From Actinoplanes sp. N902-109 (lineage in GTDB: Bacteria; Actinomycetota; Actinomycetes; Mycobacteriales; Micromonosporaceae), in NCBI RefSeq assembly GCF_000389965.1, contig NC_021191.1, forward strand, positions 3,473,501 through 3,537,500: a stretch of DNA of 64,000 nt. The letters run 5' to 3'. Within the stretch, counting starts at the first letter, position 1; every line of letters starts with the position of its first letter. Shown one piece after another: positions 43,301-58,300 of this stretch. The position numbers were made by a program, and so were the translations under genes. The notes under the pieces are model-generated. The model saw nothing but the letters and a program-made list of their open reading frames with translations. It made no database searches and had not been told where the DNA came from.

Positions 43301-46300
43301 GCGGCACCAATGCACACGTGATTCTGGAGGAGGCGCCGGAGCAGTCCTTGTCCCTGGCCCCGGCTGATCCTGTGGTGACCGGTGGGCTGGTGCCGTGGGC
43401 GTTCTCGGCGCGGTCGGAGCCGGCGTTGCAAGCGCTGGCTGAGCGTTTGGTGGCGGTGGAGGCTGCGTCGGAGGACGTGGCGGTGTCGTTGGCTGTCTCG
43501 CGCACCGGTCTGGAGTACCGCGGTGTGCTGCTCGAGCCGGATGCTCCGTTGGTGTCGGGTCAGGCTGTTGACGGCGATGTGGCTTTCGTGTTCCCGGGTC
43601 AGGGTTCGCAGTGGCTGGGTATGGGCCGGGAGTTGCTGGCTTCGTCGCCGGTGTTCGCCGACTTCGTGGCTGAGTGCGAGCAGCTGGTGGACTTCCCGTT
43701 GCGTGACGCTTTGGTGTCCGGCACGGGGTTGGAGCGGGTTGAGGTTGTTCAGCCCGCGTTGTTCGTGATGATGGTCGGCTTGGCCAAGGTGTGGGAAACA
43801 GCTGGGGTCACCCCGTCGGCGGTGGTGGGTCACTCGCAAGGTGAGCTGGCGGCAGCGTGTTTCGCGGGCGCCTTGTCGTTGCGCGATGCCCTGGGTCTGG
43901 CTGTGGCGCGGAGCCGGGCTTTGGTGGCGTTGGCTGGCACCGGCGGGATGCTGTCGGTGGCGGCCGACCCGGAAACTGTTGATGGCTTGCTTGCTGATGA
44001 CGTGGTGATTGCTGCGATCAATGCGTCCAGTCAAGTTGTGGTGTCGGGTGCACCGGATGCGTTGGATGCGCTGGCTTCTCGTTGTGAGGCGGCGGGGATC
44101 CGGGCGCGTCGGGTTGATGTGGATTATGCGAGTCATCATCCGCTGGTTGAGCGGGTGCGTGATCAGTTGCTTGCTGTTGACGTGTCGCCGCGAGATGGCC
44201 GTTTGCCGTTCTATTCGGCGGTGACGGGCACGCTGGTTGACGGCGCCGGCTTGGATGCGGCGTATTGGTGGCGCAATCTGCGTGAGCAGGTGCGGTTCGC
44301 GCAGACGGTCGCGGCCATGCCGGTGGCGGGGTTTGTGGAGGTGTCCCCGCATCCGGTGCTGGTGCAGGGGATCGAAGGCCGCTGGGCGGTTGGTTCGCTG
44401 CGTCGTGATGATGGTGGTCAGCGGCGGTTGTTGACGTCGTTGGCTGAGGCGTGGACGTATGGTGCGACCGTTGACTGGTCGCGGCTGGTCCCGGTCGGGC
44501 GGCGGGTTGTACTGCCGACGTATCCGTTCCAGCATCGGCGTTATTGGGCGTCGGGTGGTGTGACGGGTCGGGGTGGTGCGGGGCATCCGTTGCTGGACAG
44601 TGCGGTGCCGTTGGCTGATGGTGCGGGCTGGGTGTTCTCGGGGCGGGTGTCGACCGGTATCAGCCCGTGGTTGGCTGATCATGCGGTGTCGGGGACGGTG
44701 CTGGTGCCGGGTGCGGCGTTGGCGGAGTTGGTGTTGTTCGCCGGTGATCGGGCCGGGTTGCCGGCGATTGCGGAGATCACGTTCGAGCAGCCGTTTGTGC
44801 TGGAGCGGGCGGCGGATGTGCAGGTGCGTGTCGACGGTGATCGGGTGAGTGTGTTCTCCCGTACCGGGGAGCAGTGGGTCCGGCATGCGACGGCGACGGT
44901 GACCGATGTGGTGCAGCCGGTGGCGGGTCTGGATGGTCAGTGGCCGCCGTCGGGTGCGCAGGCTCTTGCGGTTGATGATGCGTACGAGGTGATGGCGGCC
45001 CGGGGGTACGAGTACGGGCCGGCGTTCCGGGGTCTGCAGGCGGCGTGGCGGCTCGGCGACGACGTGTATGCCGAGGTGGAACTGCCCGTGGACGACGGTT
45101 TCGCACTCCACCCGGCCCTGCTCGACGCGGCTCTGCACGTGCAACTGATCGGTAGCGCCGACACGGAGATGCGGTTGCCGTTCGCCTGGCGGGATGTGCG
45201 CCTGCACGCGACCGGTGCAACCTCGCTGCGGGTCCGGCTGAGCCCGGCCGGCGCCGACGCCCTCACCCTGCTCGCAACCGACGCGGAGGGCCAGCCGGTG
45301 ATCTCGGCCGGCGCGATCGTCTCCCGCCCGGCCGACGTCAGCCGGTTCGGTGCCACCGGCGCCGCTCTGCTTGCCCTGGAATGGGTGCGGATCACTGCGC
45401 CGCCCGCCCCGGAGCAGGTGTGGGTGCGGGAGTGGCCCGCGAGCCCGGCTGAGCCGGTGTTCGCCATGGCCGAGCCGGCTGACACCGCGGCGGCGCTCGC
45501 CCTGGTGCAGGCGTGGCTCGAGGCGGGTTGTCCGGCGGGTTCGCGGCTGGTTGTTCGTACGCGCGATGCGGTTGCGGTTGTCGAGGGCGACGCGGTGGCC
45601 GGTCTGGCCTCGTCGGGTGTGTGGGGCCTGGTGCGCTCGGCGCAGTCCGAGCATCCGGACGCGGGTCTGATCCTGGTCGATGGTGACGGCCCGGTCGACG
45701 CTGCGGTGGCGGCCGGTGAACGGGAATTCGCGCTGCGGGGTGAGGCTGTGCTGGTTCCTCGGCTGCGGTCGGCCTCGGATCAGCTGGAGTTGCCGGTCGG
45801 GTCGCAGGCGTGGCGGCTGGGATGGGCCGCTGGTGGTGATCTGGACCGGGTGCAGGCGGTGTCCGCGCCGGATGCCGAACGTCCGCTGGGCGCGCACGAG
45901 GTGCGTGTCGCGGTGCGCGCAGCCGGCGTCAACTTCCGGGACTTGCTGGCAGCGCTCGGCATGCTGCCGAATGACACCCGCCCGCCAGGAAGTGAGGGCG
46001 CGGGCGTCGTCACCGAGATCGGCCCCGAGGTGCGCGGTCTGGCCGTTGGCACGCGGGTGATGGGACTGTTCCAGGGATTCGGGCCGGTGGCTGTGGCCGA
46101 TGCGCGGCTGGTGGTGCCGGTCCCGGACGGCTGGAGCGATGTCGAGGCGGCGGCCGCCCCGATCGTCTGCCTGACGGCCTATCACGCCCTGTTCACCCTG
46201 GGCCGGGTGCAAGCCGGGGATCGGGTGCTGATTCATGCCGCTTCTGGTGGTGTGGGTATCGCGGCGGTGCGGTTGGCGTTGGCGGCGGGTGCGGAGGTTT

Positions 46301-49300
46301 TTGCGACGGCGAGTCCGGCGAAGCAGGCTGTCGTGGCTGAGCTTGGTGTGTCGCGTATTGCTTCGTCTCGTACGGCGGAGTTTGCGGCTGTGTTCGGTCA
46401 GGTTGATGTGGTGCTCAACTCGTTGACCGGTGAGTTGCTGGATGCCTCGTTGGGGATGCTGGCTGAGGGTGGCCGGTTCGTGGAGCTGGGTAAGACTGAT
46501 ATCCGGGATCCGCGGCAGGTGCCGTTCGATGTGGCGGAGCTGGCTCCGGAGACGCTGGCTGGGATGTGGCAGCGGGTGTTGGAGCGGTTGGAGCCGTTGC
46601 CGGTGACGGTGTTCCCGATGGCTCAGGCGGGCGCGGCTCTGCGGTTCATGAGTCAGGCCCGGCATGTGGGCAAGATTGTGTTGCGGGTGCCGGGTGTGGG
46701 TGACGGCACGGTCCTGATCACCGGTGGTACGGGGACGCTGGGTGGTTTGGTGGCCCGGCATCTGGTGGTCCGCCATGGTGTGCGGGATCTGGTGCTGGTC
46801 AGTCGTTCCGGGCCGGATGCGCCGGGTGCTGCCGGGTTGTCGGCGGAGTTGGAAGCGCTGGGTGCGCGGGTGCGAGTCGTTGCCGCTGATCTGACGGACC
46901 GCGCCGCGGTGGAGGCGCTGGTTGGGCAGGTCCCGGGTTTGACGGGTGTGGTGCATGCGGCGGGCGTGTTGGAGGACACGTCGTTGGCGTCGTTGAGTGT
47001 CGGGTCGTTGTCTCGGGTGCTGGCGGCCAAGGCGGAGACTGCATGGCACTTGCATGAGGCGACTCGTGGCCGTGATCTGCGGATGTTTGTGTTGTTCTCG
47101 TCGTTGGCGGGTTTGCTGGGTAATCCGGGGCAGGGCAACTACGCGGCGGCCAACACGTATCTGGACGCGCTCGCGGCGCACCGGAAAGCACTGGGACTGC
47201 CCGCCGTGTCGATCGCCTGGGGTCTCTGGGAACAGCGCAGCGCGATGACCGGTGCGCTGGCCGAGGTGGACCGGGCGCGGCTGGCCCGCGGCGGCGGCCT
47301 GGTGCTGCGTACCGGGGAAGCCTTGGAGCTCTTGGACCGGGCGGTGAGCATCGGCCGCCCGGTGGTGGCCGCGGGCCTGGATGTGGCCGCGATCCGCGAG
47401 CTGATCGCGGCGGGCACCCCGGTGCCGTCGGTGTTGTCGGGGCTCGGCCGGGCACCGCGGCGCGCCATCGCGGCCGCAGCCGGCTCCACCAGCGCGCTGA
47501 CCCGCCGGCTCCAGGGGCAGGCCGAGTCCGAGCGGTTGCTCACCCTGCTCGACCTGATCCGCGAGCATGCCGGGGTGGTGCTGGGCCACGGGGACGCGAG
47601 CGGCGTGGATACGGGGCGGGCGTTCCGGGATCTCGGCTTCGACTCGCTGACCGCGGTGGAACTGCGAAACCGGCTGGCCGCGGCGTCCGGGCTGACCCTG
47701 CCGGCCACCATGGTCTTCGACTACCCGACCCCCCAGTTGCTGGCCGAACACCTGCTCGAACGGGTGACCGGTGCGGCTCCGGTCGCGGCACCCGCAGTCG
47801 TCGCTGACCGGGCACCGGCGGGCGAGCCGATCGCGATCGTGTCGATGGCCTGCCGCTATCCGGGTGGGGTCGCATCGCCGGAAGACCTGTGGCAGCTGGT
47901 GTCCGACGGGGTGGACGCGATCGGTGACTTCCCGGCCGATCGGGGCTGGGAGACCGAGTCCAGCGGGTACGCCCGGATGGGCGGCTTCCTGTCCGGTGCG
48001 GCCGACTTCGACGCGGAGTTCTTCGGCATCTCGCCCCGCGAGGCAGCGGCGATGGACCCGCAACAGCGGCTGCTGCTGGAAGTCTCGTGGGAAGCCCTGG
48101 AACGGGCCGGCTTCGACCCGACCGGGCTGCGCGGGTCCGACACCGGGGTCTTCGCCGGCCTGGCGTTCCAGGGCTACGATCCGCAGCTCTCCGACGGGTT
48201 CCGGCTGACCGGGAACACGACGAGTGTGGCGTCGGGCCGGGTTTCGTACACCCTCGGCTTGGAGGGCCCGGCGGTCACGATCGACACGGCGTGTTCGTCG
48301 TCGCTGGTGGCGATGCACCTGGCGGCGCAGGCGTTGCGCAACGGCGAGTGCTCGCTGGCCCTCGCGGGCGGTGTGACGGTCATGGCGAACGCGGGAACCT
48401 TCGCGGAGTTCGCGGTGCAGGGCGGGCTGGCCGCTGACGGCCGGTGCAAGCCGTTCTCCGACGCGGCCGACGGCACCGGGTGGGGCGAAGGCATCGGCAT
48501 CCTGGTGCTGGAACGCCTGTCGGAGGCGCAGCGGCTCGGCCATCCGGTGCTGGCGGTGTTGCGGGGCAGCGCGGTGAATCAGGACGGGGCCTCGAATGGT
48601 TTGTCGGCGCCGAACGGTCCGTCGCAGGAGCGGGTGATCCGGCGGGCGCTGGCCGATGCGCGGGTTTCGGCGGCGGACGTCGATGTGGTGGAGGGGCACG
48701 GTACGGGCACCGCACTCGGGGATCCGATCGAGGCGCAGGCGTTGCTGGCGACGTACGGGCAGGACCGGGCCGAGGGCCGGCCGTTGTGGCTGGGTTCCGT
48801 CAAGTCGAACATCGGGCACACCCAATCCGCCGCGGGTGTCGCCGGGGTCATCAAGATGGTCGAGGCGATGCGGCACGAGACGCTGCCGCCGACCCTGCAC
48901 GCGAGTGCAGCCTCGACGCACGTCGACTGGGCGGCCGGGGATGTGGCACTGCTGAACGAAGCGCGCCCCTGGAAGTCCAACGGCAGGCTTCGCCGCGCGG
49001 GCGTGTCCTCGTTCGGCATCAGCGGCACCAACGCCCACGTGATCCTCGAGGAAGCCCCGGCTTCGCTGCCGGTCCGGTCCGCCGGGGCGCCTTCGGTGGT
49101 GACGGGCGCCGTCGTGCCGTGGGTGCTGTCGGCGCGGTCGGGTCCGGCGTTGCGGGCCTTGGCCGGGCGGGTGTCCTCGTTGGTTCCGGCTGAGGCGGAC
49201 ATCGCGGATGTGGCGGGTGTGCTGGCGGCGTCGCGGGCGGGTCTGGAGTTCCGGGCGGTGGTGCTGGGCGCCGATCGCGCGGAGCTGGATGCGGGTCTGG

Positions 49301-52300
49301 CATCGGTCGAACCCGGTGACGCGGTGGTACGCGGGCGGATTGCTTGGGTGTTCCCGGGTCAGGGCTCGCAATGGACCGGCATGGGCCAGGAGCTGTACGA
49401 GTCGTCGCCGATCTTCGCTCGGAAACTCGATGACGTCTGTGCGGTTGCGGATTCGCTTCTTGGCCGTTCGTTGCGTGAGGTGATGTTCTCCAGCGCGGAG
49501 GTGCATCAGACGGCGTTCACTCAGGTGGCGGTGTTCGCGTTCGAGGTGGCGTTGGCTGCGGTGGCATCTGCGGCGGGGTTGAAGCCGGACTTTGTGGCGG
49601 GTCATTCGGTGGGTGAGGTGACGGCGGCCTATGTTGCCGGGGCTGTGTCGCTGGAGGATGCGGTACGGCTGTTGGTTGCTCGTGGTGGGTTGATGCAGGC
49701 TTTGCCGCCGGGTGGGGTGATGGCGGCGGTGCAAGCCGCTGAGTCGGAAGTCAACCTGTCCGGTCTCGAAGATCGTGTTGCCGTTGCGGCGGTCAACAGT
49801 GCGAGCGGTGTTGTGCTGTCTGGTGAGCGGTCTGCGGTTGAGGAAGCGGTTGCCCGGTTGGGTGAGCGTAAGGTGCGCTGGCTTGAGGTGAGTCATGCGT
49901 TCCATTCGCCGTTGATGCGCCCGATCGCCGGCGAGCTTGAGCGGGTGGTGGCGGGGGTTTCGTTTGCCGAGCCGCGGATTCCGTTGGTGTCGGCGGTGAC
50001 TGGCATGGTGGCGGGTCAGGTGGTGCTTGCTAATCCGGCGTACTGGGTGGAGCAGGCGATCGGGACGGTTCGCTTCCATGACGCGGTCGGTTTCCTGCTC
50101 GACCGGGGGACCGTCGGGTTCGTGGAGATCGGCCCGGATCGGGTGTTGTCGGGGGCGATTGCTGAGGGGTGGACGGCGGGTCTGGCCCAGCGTGACGACG
50201 CCGGGGCGCGGCGCCTGCTGGCCGGTTTAGGGCAGGCGTGGATGTATGGCGCGTCGGTGGACTGGACGCGGCTGGCGGCTCTGAAAACCGCGGTCGAGGT
50301 GCCGACGTATCCGTTCCAGCATCGTCGTTTCTGGGCTTCGGGTGGGGTTTCTCGGGGTGGCGCCGGGCATCCGTTGCTGGACAGCGTGGTGCGGTTGGCT
50401 GAGGACACCGGTTGGGTGTTGTCGGGCCGGGTGTCGGTGGGGACGAGTCCGTGGCTGGCTGATCATGTGGTGTCGGGCCGGGTGTTGGTGCCGGGTGCGG
50501 CGTTGGCGGAGTTGGTGTTGCACGCGGGTGATCGGGCGGGGTTGCCGTCGATTGCGGAGATCACGTTCGAGCAGCCGTTCGTGCTCGACGGTCCTGTGGA
50601 CGTTCAGGTCCGGGTCAATGGCGAGCAGGCGAGTGTGTTCTCCCGTACGGGGGAGCAGTGGACCCGGCACGCGAGCGCGACTCTGACTGATCAGGCCGGG
50701 ACGGTCGAGGGCTTGGAGGGTCCGTGGCCGCCGGTGGGTGCGGAGCTGCTGCCGTATGCGGACGACTACGCGGTCATCGCCGCGCGGGGTTTCGACTACG
50801 GTCCGGCCTTCCAGGGTCTGCAGGCCGCGTGGCGGCTCGGCGAGGACCTGTACGCCGAGGTCGAGCTGCCCGCCGTCGACGCTGATCAGAACGGCTTCGG
50901 CATCCACCCCGCCCTGCTCGACTCTGTGCTGCACGTCCTGATCGCCGCCGGGGACGGTGCCGGGGTGCTGCTGCCGTTCGCCTGGCGGGACGTCCGGCTG
51001 CACGCGACCGGCGCGACGGCGCTGCGGGTGCGGCTGAGCCCGGCCGGGCCGGACGCCGTCGCCATGCTGGCCGTCGACCCGGAGGGCCGGCCGGTGGTCT
51101 CGGCATCCGCGATGGTGTCCCGGCCCGCCGACACCAGCACGCTGGCCGCGCCGACTGCCGGGCTGTTGTCCCCGGAGTGGGTGGCGCTGCAGCTGGGGCC
51201 GGCGGCGCCGCAATCGCAGGTCGAGGCCGTTCTGGAGTCGGCTGAACCGGTCGACGTTGCCGCCGCTCTCGCTGTCGTCCAGGGCTGGCTGGCGGCCGGG
51301 CACCCGGCTGGATCACGCCTGACGATCCGCACCCGCACGGCGGTGGCGGCCACGGCCGGGGACACCGTGGCCGGGCTGGAGTCGGCCGGGATCTGGGGCC
51401 TGGTGCGGTCGGCCATGGCCGAGCACCCGGACGCCGGGCTGGCGCTGCTCGACATCGACGGCAGTCCCGAGGCTGCCGCCGACGCGGCCCTGGCCACCGG
51501 GGAACGGGAGATCGCCCTGCGCGACGGAACCGCGCTGGCGCCCCGGCTGCGACCGGCGCCGGCCGACCAGCCCGGTGGCACGCCCGCCCTCAACGGCACG
51601 GTGCTGATCACCGGCGGCACCGGCACGCTCGGTGGCCTGGTGGCCCGCCACCTGGTGAACCGGCCCGGCGTTACGGGGCTCGTCCTGGTCAGCCGGTCCG
51701 GCCCGGCCGCGCCCGGGGCTACGGACCTCGCGGCCGAGCTGGCTTCGCGCGGAGTACCGGTGCGGGTGGTGGCCGCCGAGCTGTCCGACCGTACGGCGGT
51801 GCACGATCTGATCGCCGGCATCCCCGACTTGACCGGGGTGGTGCACGCGGCGGGCGTGGTCGAGGACATGGCGGTGACCTCGCTGGACGGCGCCTCGCTG
51901 GACCGGGTGATGGCTGCGAAGGCCGTGGCTGCCCGCAACCTGCACGAGGCGACCGCGGGCCTCGACCTGCGGATGTTCGTGCTCTTCTCGTCGTTGTCCG
52001 GGCTGCTCGGCGGCGCCGGACAGGCCAACTACGCGGCGGCCAACACCTGTCTGGACGCCCTCGCCGCCCACCGCACCGCCCAAGGGCTGCCCGCCGTCTC
52101 GATCGCGTGGGGCCTGTGGGCCGAGGCCAGCGCCATGACCGGCACGCTGACCGCCACCGACCGGGCCCGGCTGGCCCGCATGGGCGGTGTGGCGCTGCCG
52201 ACGGACCAGGCTCTCGGTCTGCTGGACAAGGCGCTGAGCACGGACCGGCCGGTGGTCGCGGCCGGGCTGGACATCGGCGCGGTCCGCGCGGCGACCGAGG

Positions 52301-55300
52301 CCGGGGCACCGGTGCCGGCCGTCCTGCGTGACCTGGTCCGGGCACCCCGCCGCCGGCCGGCAGCGGGTGGCCAGGACTCGAATGCCTTCGCCCGCCGGCT
52401 GCTGCGGCTGGGTGCGGCCGAGCGGTCGCGCACTCTGCTCGATTCGGTACGCGAGAACGCCGCCACCGTCCTGGGTCACAGCGATGCGAGCGCCGTGCAG
52501 CCGGAGCGGGCGTTCCGGGACGTGGGTTTCGACTCGTTGACGGCGGTGGAGCTGCGGAACCGGCTGGCCGCCACGGTCGGGTTCGCGTTGCCCGCCACGC
52601 TGGTGTTCGACTACCCGACGCCCCGGTTGCTGGCTGAGCGTCTGCTGGCGCAGGTGACCGGCACCGTGCCGGACGCTGCCCAGGTCGTCCCGGTGTCCCG
52701 GCCGGTCGACGAGCCGATCGCGATCGTGTCGATGGCCTGCCGCTACCCCGGTGGCGTGGCGTCGCCGGAAGACCTGTGGCGGCTGATCTCCGACGGTGTC
52801 GACGCGGTCGGCGCGTTCCCGGCCGACCGTGGCTGGGACATCGAGTCGGCCGCGTACGCGAAGGTGGGTGGCTTCCTGGCCGGTGCGGCCGACTTCGACG
52901 CGGAGTTCTTCGGGATCTCGCCGCGGGAGGCCACCGCGATGGACCCGCAACAGCGGCTGCTGCTCGAAGTCTCCTGGGAGGCCCTCGAACGTGCGGGGCT
53001 GGACCCGGGCGCGGTGAAGGGCACGGACACCGGCGTGTTCGCGGGACTGATCGGGCAGGACTACGGCGGTGCCGCGGGCGGCGAGGGCTACCGGCTGACC
53101 GGCACGATGTCGTCGGTTGCCTCGGGCCGGGTGGCCTATGCGTTCGGTCTGGAGGGCCCGGCGGTCACGATCGACACGGCGTGTTCGTCGTCGCTGGTGG
53201 CGATGCACCTGGCGGCGCAGGCGCTGCGCAACGGCGAGTGCTCGCTGGCCCTCGCGGGCGGTGTGACAGTGATGGCCACCCCGGAGGTGTTCGCGGAATT
53301 CGCGTTGCAGGGGGGCCTGGCCTCGGACGGGCGGTGCAAGGCGTACTCGGCCGACGCGGACGGCACCGGCTGGGGCGAGGGCGTCGGCGTGCTGGTGCTG
53401 GAGCGCCTGTCGGAGGCGCAGCGGCTCGGCCATCCGGTGCTGGCGGTGTTGCGGGGCAGCGCGGTGAATCAGGACGGGGCGTCGAACGGGCTTTCTGCGC
53501 CGAACGGCCCGTCGCAGGAGCGGGTGATCCGGCGGGCTCTGGCCGACGCGCGGGTCTCGGCGGCGGACGTCGATGTGGTGGAGGGGCACGGTACGGGTAC
53601 GGCGCTGGGCGATCCGATCGAGGCGCAGGCGTTGCTGGCGACGTACGGGCAGGACCGGGCCGAGGGCCGGCCGTTGTGGCTGGGCTCGGTGAAGTCGAAC
53701 ATCGGCCACACGTCCGCGGCGGCTGGTGTCGCGGGCGTGATCAAGATGGTCGAGGCGATGCGGCACGAGACGCTGCCGCCGACCCTGCATGCGGACGAGG
53801 CTTCCCCGCACGTCGACTGGTCGGCCGGCGACGTGCGACTGCTGACCGAGGCGCGGCCGTGGGAGTCCGGCGGGCGTCCGCGCCGCGCGGGTGTCTCGTC
53901 GTTCGGGATCAGCGGCACCAACGCGCACGTGATCCTGGAGCAGGCCCCCGCCGCGCCTCGCCGCCCCGAGCCGCCGACACCGGTGGTCACCGGTGACGTG
54001 GTGCCGTGGGTGTTGTCGGCGCGGTCGGGTGCAGCGTTGCGGGCCTTGGCCTCGTCGCTGGTTCCGGTTGAGGCGGACATCGCGGATGTGGCGGGTGTGC
54101 TGGCGGCGTCGCGGGCCGGGCTTGAGGTCCGGGCGATGGTGCTGGGCGCCGATCGTGCGGAGTTGACCGCGGGTCTGGCCGGTGTCGAGCCCGGTGATGC
54201 GGTGGTGCGGGGTCCGGTGGCGTGGGTGTTCCCGGGTCAGGGCTCGCAGTGGGTGGGGATGGGCCAGGAGCTGTACGAGTCGTCGCCGGTCTTCGCTCGC
54301 CAGCTCGACGAGGTCTGTGCGGTGGCGGATCCGCTTCTTGGCCGTTCGTTGCGTGAGGTGATGTTCTCCAGCGCGGAGGTGCATCAGACGGCGTTCACTC
54401 AGGTCGCGGTGTTCGCGTTCGAGGTGGCGCTGGCCGCGGTGGCATCAGCGGCGGGGTTGAAGCCGGACTTCGTGGCGGGTCATTCGGTGGGTGAGGTGAC
54501 GGCCGCTCACGTTGCTGGTGCGTTGTCGTTGGATGACGCGGTACGGCTGCTGGTCGCGCGGGGTGCCCTGATGCAGGCGCTCCCGGCCGGCGGGGTGATG
54601 GCGGCGGTGCAGGCCGGTGAGTCCGAGGTTGACTTGACCGGCTTGGAAGATCGTGTTGCCGTGGCTGCGGTCAACAGCGCTACGGGTGTGGTGTTGTCTG
54701 GTGAGCGGGCTGCGGTTGAGGAAGCGGTTGCCCGGTTGGGTGAGCGCAAGGTGCGCTGGCTTGAGGTCAGTCATGCGTTCCACTCGCCGCTGATGCGTCC
54801 TCTGGAAGACGAGCTTGAGCGGGTGGTGGCGGAGATTCCCTTCGCCGAACCACGGATTCCGTTGGTATCGGCGGTGACCGGGGCCGAGGCAGGCGTCGAC
54901 GAGCTCGGCGATCCGGCTCACTGGGTCAGGCAGGCGATCGGGACGGTTCGCTTCAATGACGCGGTCGGTTTCCTGCTCGACCGGGGGACCGTCGGGTTCG
55001 TGGAGATCGGTCCGGATCGGGTGTTGTCGGGGGCGATTGCTGAGGGGTGGACGGCGAGTTTGACCCAGCGTGATGATGCTGGGGCGCGGCGCTTGCTGGC
55101 GGGTTTGGGGCAGGCGTGGGTGTATGGCGCGTCGGTGGATTGGACGCGGTTGACGGCTCTGAAAACCGCGGTCGAGGTGCCGACGTATCCGTTCCAGCAT
55201 CGTCGTTTCTGGGCTTCCGGTGGGGTTTCTCGGGGCAGCGCGGGGCATCCGTTGCTGGATTCTGTGGTGCGGTTGGCCGAGGATTCCGGTTGGGTGTTGT

Positions 55301-58300
55301 CGGGCCGGGTGTCGGCCGGGACAAGCCCGTGGCTGGCTGATCATGTGGTGTCGGGCCGGGTGTTGGTGCCGGGCGCGGCATTGGCGGAGTTGGTGTTGCA
55401 TGCCGGTGATCGGGCCGGACTGCCGTCGATCGCGGAGATCACGTTCGAGCAGCCGTTCGTGCTCGACGGTCCTGTGGACGTTCAGGTCCGGGTCAACGGC
55501 GAGCAAGTCAGCGTGTTCTCCCGTACGGGGGAGCAGTGGACCCGCCACGCGAGCGCGACTCTGACTGATCAGGCCGGGACGGTGCAGGGTCTGGAGGGTC
55601 CGTGGCCGCCGGTGGGTGCGGAGCTGCTGCCGGATGTGGACGACTACGCGGTCATCGCCGCGCGGGGTTTCGACTACGGTCCGGCCTTCCAGGGTCTGCA
55701 AGCCGCGTGGCGGCTCGGCGACGACCTGTACGCCGACGTCGAGCTCCCGGCCGGCGAGACCGGGGACGGGTTCGGCATCCACCCGGCTCTGCTGGACGCC
55801 GCCCTGCACGTGGTGATCGCCGCCGCCGAGGAAGGCACCGCGATCGGGCTGCCTTTCGCCTGGCGGGACGTCCGGCTGCACGCGACCGGCGCGACGGCGC
55901 TGCGGGTGCGGCTGAGCCCGGCCGGACCGGACGCCTACTCGTTGCTGGCGGTCGATGGCGAGGGCCGGCCCGTGGTGTCGGCCGCCGCGATGAGGTCGCG
56001 GCCGGCGGATGCCACCCGGCTCGGCAAACCCCGCGCGGACGCGGGGTTGCTGTCGCTCACCTGGGCGCCGGTGAACGTGGGACCGGCTCCGGAGCAGACA
56101 TGGGTCCGGGAGTGGCCGGAGAGTTCGGACGAGCCGGTGTTCGCCGTTGCCGAGCCCGCCGATGCGACTGCGGCCCTGGCCGTGGTGCAGGCGTGGCTGG
56201 GCGCCTTGTACCCCCTGGGTTCGCGGTTGGTGGTGCGTACCCGGGATGCGGTCGCCGGACTTACCAACCCGGGGGTGTGGGGTCTGGTGCGCTCGGCGAT
56301 GGCCGAGCACCCCGACGCGGGTCTGGTGCTGGTCGACGGTGCGGGCCCGTTCGAGGCCGCGGTGGCCACCGGGGAGCGTGAGCTGGCGCTGCGTGGTGAC
56401 ACGGTGCTGGCACCCCGGCTGCGTCCGGCTCCGGCGGTGCTCGACCTGCCGGCGGGGTCGTGGCGGCTGGAGTGGGCTTCCGGCGGTGACCTGGATGCCG
56501 TACAGCCGGTGGCGGCGCCGGACGCCGACCGCCCGCTCGGTCCCCATGAGGTTCGCATTGCGGTGCTTGCGACCGGGGTCAACTTCCGTGATGTGCTCAA
56601 AGGACTGGCCATGCTGCCCGCCGATGCCCGGCAGCCGGGTGGCGAGGGTGCGGGCGTCGTGACCGAGGTCGGTCCCGAGGTGACCGGTCTGGTGCCGGGC
56701 ATGCGGGTGATGGGCTTGTTCCCCTGGTTCGGGACGCCGGCGGTGGCCGACTCCCGCCTGGTGGTGCCGGTCCCGGACGGCTGGAGTGACATCGAGGCGG
56801 CCGGGACACCGATCGCCTATCTGACCGCCTATCACGCGCTGTTCGACCTGGGCCGCGTGCAGGCCGGGGATCGGGTGCTGATCCACGCCGCGTCCGGCGG
56901 TGTCGGCATGGCCGCCGTGCACCTGGCTCTCGCGGCGGGCGCGGAAATCTATGCGACGGCGAGCCCGGCGAAACAAGCCGCGGTGGCTGAGCTTGGTGTC
57001 AGGCACATTGCCTCGTCTCGTACGGCGGAGTTCGCGGCTGAGTTCGGTCAGGTTGACGTGGTGCTCAACTCGTTGACCGGTGAGTTGCTGGATGCCTCGT
57101 TGGGGATGCTGGCTGAGGGTGGCCGGTTCGTGGAGCTGGGCAAGATCGATATCCGGGATCCGCGGCAGGTGCCGTTCGACCTGGGAGATCTGGACCCGGA
57201 CAAGATCGCGGACATGTGGCAGCGGGTGCTGGAAACGGCGGTGCCGTTGCCGGTGACGGTGTTCCCGGCGGCTCAGGCGGGTGCGGCGTTGCGGTTCATG
57301 AGTCAGGCGCGGCATGTCGGCAAGATTGTGCTGCGGTTGCCGGGTCTGGACGACGGCACGGTGTTGGTCACCGGTGGTACGGGGACGCTGGGTGGTTTGG
57401 TGGCTCGGCATCTGGTGGTCCGGCATGGTGTGCGGGATCTGGTGCTGGCCAGCCGTTCCGGGCTGGATGCGGCGGGTGCTGGTGAGTTGGCGGCTGGTCT
57501 GGAGGCGTTGGGCGCGCGAGTGCGGGTTGTCGCCGCTGACGTGTCCGACCGGGCTGCTGTGGATGCACTGGTTGACGGGATTCCCGGGTTGATTGGTGTG
57601 GTGCACACGGCTGGTGTGTTGCAGGACGCCCCGGTGACGTCGTTGACTGCGGACTCGCTTCAGCGGGTGGTGTCGGCCAAGGCCGATGCGGCACGGTATC
57701 TGCACGAGGCGACGGCCGGGCGTGATCTGCGCATGTTCGTGTTGTTCTCGTCGTTGTCGGGGCTGCTGGGTGGCGCCGGGCAGGGCAACTATGCGGCAGC
57801 GAACACTTATCTCGATGCGCTGGCCACGTATCGGGCATCGCTGGGGTTGCCGGCGGTGTCGATCGCCTGGGGTTTGTGGGAGCAGACCAGTGGCATGACT
57901 GGCACGTTGAGCGAGGTCGACCGGGCGCGGCTGGCTCGCGGTGGCGGTGTCGCGCTGCCCACCGGCCGGGCCCTGCGCCTGCTGGATGCCGCGATCGCCG
58001 GTGGTGAGCCGGTGGTCGCCGCCGGGCTCGACGTGGCGGCGGTCCGCGACTCGGTCACCGCCGGGTACGTGCTGCCCGCCGTCCTGGCCGAGCTGATCCG
58101 GGTGCCCCGCCGGACGGCCGCGGCCACCCGGAGCAGCGGCACCTTCGCCCGCCGGTTGGCCGGCCTGGGCGCGGCCGAACGGTCGCACGTCCTGCTGGAA
58201 CTCGTCCGCGAGAACGCCGCCGCGGTCCTCGGCCACGGCGATGCGGGCGCGGTGCAGCCGGAACGGGCGTTCCGGGATGTGGGCTTCGACTCGTTGACGG

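Noticed and set aside
42499..50079. Minus-strand open frame of 2,526 codons, and similar ones at 39124-41451, 51313-54384, 54445-60159 and 60220-63999
   Set aside because: All lie antisense to the PKS and have repeated His/Arg/Gln-rich text that simply reflects the repeated modules; the plus strand has continuous PKS domains.
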